Below, in pieces: positions 1 to 4,807 of a DNA stretch of 5,110 nucleotides; the stretch's first letter is position 1, and every line of letters begins with the position of its first letter. Under the pieces are notes generated by a model. That model was not told the DNA's origin and did no database searches. It was given only the letters and a program-made list of their open reading frames with translations. The position numbers were made by a program, and so were the translations under genes. The stretch covers positions 1 through 5,110 of the forward strand of contig JAIRTI010000200.1 in NCBI GenBank assembly GCA_031255035.1, in the 5' to 3' direction. The DNA is from Desulfovibrio sp. (GTDB lineage Bacteria > Desulfobacterota > Desulfovibrionia > Desulfovibrionales > Desulfovibrionaceae).

Positions 1-8
1 CGGACGCA

Positions 9-30
9 AAACCCATTAAACCCATTAAAC
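9..30 (+). repeat. Tandem 9-base repeat (ACCCATTAA x2 plus partial flanks)
   Basis: ACCCATTAA occurs at 11-19 and again at 20-28, and the period of nine continues over 9-30. In the scaffold frame it encodes KPI-KPI-K. In the +2 frame it duplicates a TAA stop. It lies immediately before the ribosome binding site of the scaffold start, and its AT-rich composition stands out from the surrounding GC-rich DNA, which may keep that start accessible (inference). Confidence 0.7.
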
Positions 31-37
31 GAGGTGG
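31..37 (+). promoter_or_regulatory. Ribosome binding site for the scaffold start
   Basis: GAGGTGG ends four bases before ATG 42 and ten before the second ATG at 48, so 42 is the better start. If the reading frame continues upstream, this site lies inside a longer gene and would drive internal initiation. Confidence 0.65.
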
Positions 38-41
38 AACT

Positions 42-788
42 ATGGCTATGGACCTTAAAGCATTGCTGGAACAGCTTTTGGCCGCGCTTGGCGGCGGGCA
101 GCCTCCCGCGCCGGCGGCAACGGACGAAGAGCCCGCGGCCCTCACGGAAGGGCCGCCGGAAGGCGAGCCCGAAGACAATCCGGCGGCGGATGGCGATGAT
201 TTCGCCGCCCGCCTGGCCGCGCACATCGAAGCCATGGAGGATAAAGAGCTTGCCGCGAAACTGGCGGAAGCGGTCGAAGCGGTGAAGGCCTCCGGGCTGT
301 CAGCGGATGCGGACCCGGACAGCGAAAACGACAAGCCGGCGGAGGACGAAGAAGAAGTCCCCCCCGGCGAAGAGAAAAAGGAGAAGGACAAGCCCGCCAT
401 GGACAGCAAAAGAAAGTACCGGGGCGTGAAGCTCGACAAAAAAACGGGCAACATAACGATCATGGCCACGGACTCCAAGGCCGTGGCCGAAGAAATCCGC
501 GCCGGGTTCAAGGCGCAGATCGAAGCGGCCCGCGACGTCCGGCCCCTGATAGGCGATGTTGACCCCCTGGCCTTTGATTCCGCCGCCGGCATCTACCGCA
601 AGGCCCTTGAACTCATCGAAAAGCCCAGCAAGCTCACCGACGTCAAGGCGCTTAAGGAACTGTGCGCCATGGCATGCGACGCGAAGCGTTCCAACTCCCC
701 CGCGTATCCGGTCGCCTGCCTGGCGAATGATTCCGGGGGCAAGCTTGATCCGGCCTTCGCGAACCTCGGCAAAATCCGCAAAGCATAA
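42..788 (+). CDS. Phage scaffold-like protein, C-terminal part of a DUF2213-type head maturation protein
   Basis: This 248-residue, mostly hydrophilic protein probably acts as an internal scaffold during procapsid assembly. Residues 1-17 form a short amphipathic helix (MAMDLKALLEQLLAALG). Residues 18-50 are Pro/Ala/Glu-rich linker, 52-85 are a predicted helix rich in Ala, Glu and Lys, and 86-118 are a very acidic/lysine-rich low-complexity linker. From about 119 a folded domain begins (AMDSKRKYRG). Residues 140-190 (AARDVRPLIGDVDPLAFDSAAGIYRKAL) match the pattern I know from the C-termini of DUF2213 phage proteins, where an Arg-Val-Pro-hydrophobic-Gly turn is followed by an Asp-Ser-Ala...Tyr helix. 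The protease domain expected in DUF2213 proteins is not here, and the frame is open to the window edge, so this may be the C-terminal part of a fusion. ATG 42 is chosen because GAGGTGG lies just upstream. It sits directly before the cement and capsid genes, as expected for scaffold. Scaffold role is inferred; the family link is moderately firm. Confidence 0.78.
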   Translation: MAMDLKALLEQLLAALGGGQPPAPAATDEEPAALTEGPPEGEPEDNPAADGDDFAARLAAHIEAMEDKELAAKLAEAVEAVKASGLSADADPDSENDKPAEDEEEVPPGEEKKEKDKPAMDSKRKYRGVKLDKKTGNITIMATDSKAVAEEIRAGFKAQIEAARDVRPLIGDVDPLAFDSAAGIYRKALELIEKPSKLTDVKALKELCAMACDAKRSNSPAYPVACLANDSGGKLDPAFANLGKIRKA

Positions 789-792
789 GGAG
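787..792 (+). promoter_or_regulatory. Ribosome binding site of the cement protein gene, overlapping the scaffold stop
   Basis: AAGGAG shares its first two bases with the TAA stop of the scaffold gene (786-788) and ends eight bases before ATG 801. Ribosomes finishing the scaffold gene would stop directly on this site, which favours coupled translation. Confidence 0.75.
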
Positions 793-800
793 CGACAAAC

Positions 801-1355
801 ATGGCAACCGCCAATTTCCAAAGCGCCATCCAGAAACGGGTCGCCAAGGGCTTGCCCGGCGACAAGGCCTCCCTGAATCCCTTTGTCTACACCGAACGCA
901 ACTATATTGCCGGAGACGGCAAGGTTACGGTCGGCAAATTCGTCTGGGCCGACTCCGAAACGCCGGATGAGGACAACGCCCCCGGCGTTCTCCGGGCGCT
1001 GTCCTCGGGCGGCGACGGCCTCAAGCCCCTGGGCATCGTCGAGCGCAATCTTTCCGGCATCGATTACGACCTGCTGGACGGCGGCACGCTCACGCTGCCC
1101 GAGTTCACTCCCCTGAACATCGTCCGGCGCGGCGATCTGTATGTGGTCGCCACGATGGACGCAGCCAAGGGCAACAAGGTTTATGCCGCCTATGCGGACG
1201 GCTCGCTGCAAATCCACCCGTCGGGGCAGGATATTTACGGCGCAATCGAAACCGGCTGGGAAGTCGCCGAAGGCGGCGCCGAGGGCGAGCTGATAACTAT
1301 AACAAGCTGGAATACGGACGTTGTTACGATCACGATCAACAACGACCCGCAGTAA
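801..1355 (+). CDS. Structural cement (capsid decoration) protein, Gp24 type
   Basis: This 184-residue protein resembles the phage Gp24-type cement proteins that bind outside the capsid shell and stabilise it after expansion. Supporting segments are the N-terminal FQSAIQKRVAKGLPGDKASLNP region, then NYIAGDGKVTVGKFVWAD at about 34-51, which is the family's recurring 'VGrFvW' strand. A segment at about 104-132 follows (TPLNIVRRGDLYVVA...AAKGNKVYAAYADG), and a closing GWEVAEGGAEGELITITSW at 152-170. The protein is strand-rich, with alternating glycine turns, and has no signal peptide or membrane segment. Full length is typical of the family. ATG 801 is preceded by AAGGAG with good spacing. The gene lies 12 bases after the scaffold and 13 before the capsid gene, the usual place for a decoration protein. 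Some databases label this family as DUF2190 or simply structural protein. Confidence 0.85.
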   Translation: MATANFQSAIQKRVAKGLPGDKASLNPFVYTERNYIAGDGKVTVGKFVWADSETPDEDNAPGVLRALSSGGDGLKPLGIVERNLSGIDYDLLDGGTLTLPEFTPLNIVRRGDLYVVATMDAAKGNKVYAAYADGSLQIHPSGQDIYGAIETGWEVAEGGAEGELITITSWNTDVVTITINNDPQ

Positions 1356-1356
1356 T

Positions 1357-1362
1357 AAGGAG
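1357..1362 (+). promoter_or_regulatory. Ribosome binding site fixing the major capsid start
   Basis: AAGGAG ends six bases before ATG 1369. It rules out the upstream in-frame TTG at 1321, which has no comparable site and would overlap the cement gene. Confidence 0.8.
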
Positions 1363-1368
1363 ATAACC

Positions 1369-2406
1369 ATGGCAAAACGACCTTCCTTCAACGAACTGCG
1401 AGCCCTGGGCTTCCATCTTCAGGCACCCGGCGGCCTGCCCCCGCGCGCCTGGATTGATCCCGGCTCGCTCGACAGCCTGGCGCACGACGCCGCCCTGGTC
1501 ACCGTTCCCAACGCCGCCGTCCCGGCCGAGCTGCTGGCCTACTATGACCCGCGCATTATCGATGTGCTCACCCGCCCGCGCAAGGCGCGCGAAATCTTTA
1601 ACGAAGTCCAGAAGGGCGACTGGACAACCCCTTACGCCAAGTTCCGGATGAACGAGCTTACCGGCTCGACGCAGCCTTACACGGACTACGGGCAATCCGG
1701 CACGGCGGGGGTGAACTACAACTGGATCAACCGGCAACAGTATGTCTTCCAGGCTCTGGTCGAATACGGCGACCTCGAAGAAGCCGTATCCGCCGGGGCC
1801 AGAATCCAGCTTGCCGCCGACAAGCAGCGCGCAGCGGCCCACGTAATCGATGAAGACTCCAACCTGTTCTATTTGTTCGGCGTCAGGGGTCTGGACATTT
1901 ACGGCCTGCTTAACGACCCGAGCCTTCCGGCCGCGAACTCGCCGCTGCCTTCGGGCGCGGGCGGCTCTCCCTTGTGGGCCGACAAGGAAACGCAGCAAAT
2001 CTACGAGGATATCCTGGCCCTGTTCGAACAGCTTGTGCTCCAGGGCGACGGCTGGATTGACCAGCACAGCGCCCTGACTCTGGTCATCGCCCCGGCTTCG
2101 GCCGTGCTGCTCGGCAAGGCCAGCATTTATAACGTCAGCGTACAAGACATGCTGACCAAGTATTTCAGCAGCCTTAAGATCGTCACCCTGCCGGAAATGG
2201 CCGACGACAACGCCGGGGAGTCGATCATGCTGATCGCCGGCGACATGGCCGGAAACCCGGTGGGCGAACTCGGCTATTCCGATAAACTCCGCGCCGGGCG
2301 CATCGTCCCGGACGTGTCGAGCTTTCGCCAGAAGTGGACCAGCACCACTTACGGCGCGATCATCTACTACCCATTCGCGATCGCCACGATGCGCGGCATT
2401 CGCTGA
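1369..2406 (+). CDS. Major capsid protein, DUF2184 family (HK97 fold)
   Basis: This 345-residue protein is the main shell protein of the icosahedral head. It belongs to the DUF2184 major-capsid family, judged from the central block at about 103-187. That block contains PYTDYGQSGTAGVNYNW, then NRQQYVFQALVEYGDLEEA, then an Ala-rich spine-type helix (residues 139-160), and then the characteristic FGVRGLDIYGLLNDPSL. The C-terminal part carries alternating strands (TLVIAPASAVLLGK at 237-250, KIVTLPEM at 270-277, ESIMLIAG at 284-291). It ends in a strand-rich segment (TTYGAIIYYPFAIATMRGIR), as expected for the A-domain and the end of an HK97 fold. Length agrees with the family, and no N-terminal delta domain is obvious, consistent with a separate scaffold. 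The start ATG has a strong AAGGAG. Gaps to both neighbours are about 14 bases, so the gene can be translated independently at high level. Identification is firm; assignment of subdomains is inference. Confidence 0.92.
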   Translation: MAKRPSFNELRALGFHLQAPGGLPPRAWIDPGSLDSLAHDAALVTVPNAAVPAELLAYYDPRIIDVLTRPRKAREIFNEVQKGDWTTPYAKFRMNELTGSTQPYTDYGQSGTAGVNYNWINRQQYVFQALVEYGDLEEAVSAGARIQLAADKQRAAAHVIDEDSNLFYLFGVRGLDIYGLLNDPSLPAANSPLPSGAGGSPLWADKETQQIYEDILALFEQLVLQGDGWIDQHSALTLVIAPASAVLLGKASIYNVSVQDMLTKYFSSLKIVTLPEMADDNAGESIMLIAGDMAGNPVGELGYSDKLRAGRIVPDVSSFRQKWTSTTYGAIIYYPFAIATMRGIR

Positions 2407-2408
2407 CC

Positions 2409-2414
2409 AGGAGG
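2409..2414 (+). promoter_or_regulatory. Consensus ribosome binding site before the unknown gene
   Basis: A perfect AGGAGG ends six bases before ATG 2421 and lies just after the capsid stop at 2404-2406. It fixes this start against the longer reading from 2334, which would run back into the capsid gene. It is among the strongest sites in the window, suggesting the product is made in quantity. Confidence 0.8.
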
Positions 2415-2420
2415 CATATC

Positions 2421-2888
2421 ATGGCAAAAGAACCCAAGAACCAGATTCAAAACGATGAAGCGGCCAAAAAGGCCGCCGACGTCCTGGATAAAGACAACGC
2501 CGACACGCGCGCCGCCGCCGCATCCGGCACGGCGGGAAGCGATGTCGTCTATGTCTTCGCCAACCTGCAAAGCGGGCAACTCTTCCTGCTGCCCGATGGG
2601 GTGAAGGTGGTGATCGAAGGCATGCCCGTCTCCCGCCTGAAGGGCGTGGACGGCCAGAGCTTCGCCGGCGGCAAGTACGGCGTGACCAAGGTTTACGCGG
2701 CGCAGTGGGCGCGGGTCAAGAAGATCTACGGAAAGATGAAAATCTTTCAAAGCGGTCTCATTTTCGACGCTCCGAGCATCGAGCGCGGCAAGGCCATGGC
2801 CCGCGAACGCGGCGGCCTCCGGCACGGCCACGAGCCCGTCGATCCGCTTTCCCAGCGGGTCAAAACCATGCCGAAAACTGAGGATTAA
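2421..2888 (+). CDS. Conserved-type phage protein of unknown function between capsid and connector genes
   Basis: I do not recognise a named family for this 155-residue protein. Residues 1-40 are polar and probably disordered (Lys/Asp/Ala-rich, ending AAAASGTAGS). A compact strand-rich domain follows at 42-118: VVYVFANLQSG, LFLLPDGVKVVIEGMP, then GGKYGVTKVYAAQWARVKKIYG and KMKIFQSGLIFDA. The tail (119-155) is again charged and ends in a Lys/Asp-rich stretch. There is no signal peptide, membrane segment or cysteine. Similar small proteins with an 'LPDG...GVT.V...W' core occur at this place in related phage head clusters, as far as I remember, but I cannot name a function. The perfect AGGAGG and the position directly after the major capsid gene suggest a virion or head-assembly component, for example a minor decoration or head-completion protein. 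That is inference from context. Confidence 0.8.
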   Translation: MAKEPKNQIQNDEAAKKAADVLDKDNADTRAAAASGTAGSDVVYVFANLQSGQLFLLPDGVKVVIEGMPVSRLKGVDGQSFAGGKYGVTKVYAAQWARVKKIYGKMKIFQSGLIFDAPSIERGKAMARERGGLRHGHEPVDPLSQRVKTMPKTED

Positions 2889-2893
2889 CCACG

Positions 2894-3304
2894 ATGCCCG
2901 CCGTTGTCTTCGACCCGGAAGAGTTCCGGGAAATCAATCCGCAATTCGCGGATATCCCGGACAGGCAGCTTTATTTCGCCTTTGACGTGGCCTGCGTCGT
3001 GGTGGACAACTCGGGACGCTCCAAAGTCCCCTACAATCCCCCGAAAGTGACCACGCGCCGGACGATTCTCTACCTGCTGGTCTGTCACCTCTGCGAACTG
3101 AAGCTGCGCGGCAATGTGGTCGGCAATGTGGTCAGCGCGACGGAAGGCAGCGTTTCCGCGTCTTTCGCCGCGCCCACAAGCCCCAATGCCGGCTGGTACA
3201 ACCAGACGCAATGCGGGGCGACCGCCTGGAAACTGCTGTCCGGCTACGCGGTCGGCGGCAGGCTGTATACAGGTAAACATCCGGGGAGGCGGCAATGTCC
3301 GTGA
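2894..3304 (+). CDS. Head-tail connector (adaptor) protein, DUF4054 family
   Basis: This 136-residue protein probably forms the adaptor ring that binds under the portal and begins the neck. The N-terminus (VFDPEEFREINPQFADIPDRQL, 5-26) has the typical DUF4054 opening, in which 'F.P..FR...P.Fa...d..L' precedes a helix. Residues 53-72 (TTRRTILYLLVCHLCELKLR) are the hydrophobic helix of the family. After it come VGNVVSATEGSVSASF (76-91, the glycine/serine loop 'v.SateGSVs') and GWYNQTQCGATAWKLLSGY...GGRLYTG (100-127), the closing helix and family tail. Start ATG 2894 follows GAGGA at 2880-2884. The gene begins five bases after the unknown gene and overlaps the next by ten bases, so its last residues (QCP) are coded in the overlap. 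A perfect 12-base tandem duplication inside it makes a GNVVGNVV repeat just before the conserved loop. Confidence 0.88.
   Translation: MPAVVFDPEEFREINPQFADIPDRQLYFAFDVACVVVDNSGRSKVPYNPPKVTTRRTILYLLVCHLCELKLRGNVVGNVVSATEGSVSASFAAPTSPNAGWYNQTQCGATAWKLLSGYAVGGRLYTGKHPGRRQCP
3109..3133 (+). repeat. Perfect 12-base tandem duplication in the connector gene
   Basis: GGCAATGTGGTC occurs at 3110-3121 and again at 3122-3133, with one further matching base on the left. The unit length is a multiple of three, so the frame is kept and residues 73-80 read GNVV-GNVV. Identical third positions in both copies indicate either a recent slippage duplication or strong constraint. Confidence 0.85.
3283..3289 (+). 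promoter_or_regulatory. Ribosome binding site inside the connector gene for the next neck gene
   Basis: GGGGAGG ends five bases before ATG 3295 and lies within the end of the connector coding sequence. It supports ATG 3295 as start and the ten-base overlap as real. Confidence 0.75.
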
Positions 3305-3768
3305 AAGTGCAAACCCGTGGCGGCGGCAAGTGGAAGGCGGCTCTGGCGGCTTATTGCGCGCAAAACGCGGAAGTCCGGGTCGGGATTCTGGCAGGCGCCT
3401 CCTATTCCGGGGAGACGTCCACTCTGCCCGTGGCCGCCATCGCCGCCGTGCATGAGTTCGGTGCCGCCAATATTCCGGCCCGCTCCTTTATGCGCTCCAC
3501 CTTACAACAAAAAAGGGAAGAGTGGATCAGCGCGGCAGCCTGGCTCCTCAGGGCGAACCCCGGCGATGTCCGGGGCATGCTGGCAATGGTCGGCGAAACG
3601 GCGGCAAAAGATATGCAGGCGGCCATTGAAGCGGGCATCGGGCCGCCCTTGAAGCCCGCGACGGTCAAGGCGAAGCTCAGAAGAAAAGGCGGCAAGGGCA
3701 GGCCGGACCTGCCCCTGGTGGATACCGGCACCATGCAGGAAGCCATCAGCTACGAGGTGCTGCCATGA
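3295..3768 (+). CDS. Neck / tail completion protein, HK97-gp10 or Mu-gpG-like (virion morphogenesis)
   Basis: This 157-residue protein is likely a small virion morphogenesis protein acting at the junction of head and tail. It shows the standard pattern of this group in order. A strand EVRVGILAGASY comes first (26-37), then VAAIAAVHEFGAANIPARSFMRSTL (46-70), in which 'vA.i...hEFG...IPaRsFmR' is the signature. A helical middle region with GETAAKDMQAAIEAG follows (100-114), then PPLKPATVKAK (117-127), and finally the terminal LVDTGTMQEAISYEV (141-155), the 'LvDTG.m..sI.y.V' ending. All parts are intact and length is normal. The gene overlaps the connector by ten bases and the next gene by four (ATGA at 3765-3768), so translation is probably coupled to both. 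The HK97-gp10 and Mu-gpG groups share this motif pattern and I cannot choose firmly between them. Confidence 0.83.
   Translation: MSVKVQTRGGGKWKAALAAYCAQNAEVRVGILAGASYSGETSTLPVAAIAAVHEFGAANIPARSFMRSTLQQKREEWISAAAWLLRANPGDVRGMLAMVGETAAKDMQAAIEAGIGPPLKPATVKAKLRRKGGKGRPDLPLVDTGTMQEAISYEVLP
3754..3759 (+). promoter_or_regulatory. Ribosome binding site of the collar-like gene, inside the upstream gene
   Basis: GAGGTG ends five bases before ATG 3765. It supports this start at the ATGA overlap and combines a direct binding site with stop-start coupling. Confidence 0.6.
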
Positions 3769-4208
3769 TCGGCGGCATCAATCTACATGCCATTGTCCGG
3801 CCCGCGATCAACGCCCTGCACCCGGACATAAAAGCCACGCTCTACCAGAGTATTCGTCAGGCCACATGCCCTGACGGCGGCGTAAAGAGCATATACGCGC
3901 CCGGCGTGTCGATTACCGCGCAAATGCAATCAGAGGGGCCTGGCGCCCTGTACCACGCGGATCGCGTGGGCATGGAGGAAGTGGGCCGCAAGTTTTACCT
4001 GTTCTCAACGCCCGAGCTGGAAAAGCGGGTGGCCGGGATTGTGCGCCCGCTCTCGCGCGGGGGCGATGTGTTTCAACTTGATGATCAAACCTGGTGGCTG
4101 GTGGACGCTGTGCTGGAGGATTTCACCCGCTCCGGCTGGGCCAGTGTGCGCGCCACGCTGCAAGTCAAGCCGCCCGACTTCAGCGCTTCGGAGTGGCATA
4201 CGCCATGA
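3765..4208 (+). CDS. Phage collar / head-closure (stopper)-like protein
   Basis: This 147-residue protein resembles small phage proteins usually labelled collar protein in proteobacterial myophages. The match rests on the opening INLHAIVRPAINALHPDIKATLYQS (5-29) and a strand YAPGVSITAQMQ (44-55). It continues with ALYHADRVGMEEVGRKFYLFST (61-82), then GIVRPLSRGGDVFQLDDQTWWLVDAVLEDF (91-120). There the GGD turn, strand and Trp-Leu-Val strand followed by an acidic segment are the most typical part. It closes with a final strand WASVRATLQV (125-134). The predicted all-strand core and the position between tail-completion and terminator genes fit a stopper ring that closes the head after DNA packaging. 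This role is inferred from position. Start ATG 3765 overlaps the previous stop (ATGA), and its own stop overlaps the next start in the same way, giving a three-gene coupled chain. Confidence 0.72.
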   Translation: MIGGINLHAIVRPAINALHPDIKATLYQSIRQATCPDGGVKSIYAPGVSITAQMQSEGPGALYHADRVGMEEVGRKFYLFSTPELEKRVAGIVRPLSRGGDVFQLDDQTWWLVDAVLEDFTRSGWASVRATLQVKPPDFSASEWHTP

Positions 4209-4804
4209 GTCAGACCGACATCGCCCGCCCCGCAAACCCCGCGCCCGTCTCCGAAGCGGACGTTTACGCCGCCGTCCGGGCCTTTGTCATGGCCTACGCG
4301 CTCCCGGCCCTCGCCCCGGAAAACGTGGTCCAGGGCTGGCAGAACCGGGCCGCGCTGCCGCCGGAAACAAACGAGTACGCCGTTATCAGCATCCTTTTCG
4401 ACACGCAGCGCGGGACCGCCGTCGAGGAATACGCCTGGGACAGGCAAGCGCCGGAAAAAACCGGAAGCCTTGCCGTCAAGGGGCTGATCGAAATCGCCGT
4501 CCAGATTGATTTCTGCTCGGAGGATGACACGGCGCGGCAACGGGCAAGGCGGCTTGCCACGCTTACCCGCTCAAGCGTCGGCGTCCGGTTTTTCCACGAT
4601 TGGGGCATGTCCGCTCTCTATGCCGACGATGCCCGCGATATTTCCTTCGTCGGCGACGCAAAGCAATTTGTACGCCGCTGGATGACCACGCTGCGCCTCA
4701 CCATAACCGAGGGCGTCAGCGCCGAATTCGAGGCCTTCGGCCGGGCCGCCGTCTCACGCCTGGAAAACGTGGACGTCCACCACAACCCCCAAAAGGAGCA
4801 ATAA
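4205..4804 (+). CDS. Phage neck terminator protein, LIC_12616 type
   Basis: This 199-residue protein probably forms the ring that ends the tail tube and sheath and docks onto the neck. The family pattern is visible: a helical start VSEADVYAAVRAFVMAYALPAL (15-36), then VVQGWQNRAALPPETNEYAVISILFDTQRGT (41-71). There the 'V.qG.qNR..lP...eyavi..l...r.gt' block is the strongest evidence. A strand LIEIAVQIDFCSEDD (94-108) follows, then helix TARQRARRLATLTRS. The end region is VGVRFFHDWGMSALYADDARDISFVGDAKQFVRRWMTTLRLTIT (125-168), a typical terminator-like fold with a final central strand. Start ATG 4205 is at an ATGA overlap with the collar-like gene. It has only a weak GGAG 11 bases upstream (4190-4193), so it probably relies on coupling. 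The longer in-frame reading from 4094 lacks support and would cover the previous gene. Confidence 0.85.
   Translation: MSQTDIARPANPAPVSEADVYAAVRAFVMAYALPALAPENVVQGWQNRAALPPETNEYAVISILFDTQRGTAVEEYAWDRQAPEKTGSLAVKGLIEIAVQIDFCSEDDTARQRARRLATLTRSSVGVRFFHDWGMSALYADDARDISFVGDAKQFVRRWMTTLRLTITEGVSAEFEAFGRAAVSRLENVDVHHNPQKEQ
4793..4798 (+). promoter_or_regulatory. Ribosome binding site of the tail sheath gene
   Basis: AAGGAG lies at the end of the terminator gene, ahead of its TAA at 4802-4804, and ends nine bases before ATG 4808. After two weakly served, coupled genes, a full site returns here, as expected for the abundant sheath protein. Confidence 0.75.
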
Positions 4805-4807
4805 CAA

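Larger units (their letters stand above)
1..41 (+). other. Probable in-frame upstream coding sequence (linker of a DUF2213 protease-scaffold fusion)
   Basis: The frame used by the scaffold gene stays open back to the window edge, reading DAKPIKPIKRGGT directly before the ATG at 42. In DUF2213 phage proteins an N-terminal prohead-protease domain is commonly followed, after a low-complexity linker, by the type of C-terminal domain seen at 42-788. This stretch may therefore be the linker of one longer protein whose protease half lies outside the window. The competing reading is that an unrelated upstream gene ends in another frame as GRKTH and stops at TAA 17-19, with a second in-frame TAA at 26-28. 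Thirty-nine open bases are too few to decide from this window alone. Confidence 0.5.

Noticed and set aside
34..285. Frame-shifted + strand reading starting at GTG 34
   Set aside because: It overlaps the scaffold gene in another frame, is Arg/Pro/Ser-rich as expected from shifting GC-rich codons, and shows no domain.
1321..1368. Longer start (TTG 1321) for the major capsid gene
   Set aside because: It would overlap the cement gene, and the AAGGAG at 1357-1362 is positioned for ATG 1369.
300..1391. Long open frame on the - strand (363 residues) opposite scaffold and cement genes
   Set aside because: It is the mirror of G/C-rich third positions in two well-supported + strand genes. It crosses their boundary, has no ribosome binding site I can support, and its translation has no recognisable domain.
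1336..2145. Open frame on the - strand opposite the major capsid gene
   Set aside because: It is antisense to a confidently identified capsid gene, and its Arg/Gly/Val-rich translation is typical of a shadow frame.
3114..3455. A 113-residue + strand reading spanning the connector/tail-completion junction
   Set aside because: It is out of frame with two recognised neck genes, has an Arg-rich composition and lacks a ribosome binding site.
4039..4509. A 156-residue + strand reading across the collar/terminator junction
   Set aside because: It is very Arg/Pro-rich, out of frame with two recognised genes, and its start is not preceded by a convincing site.
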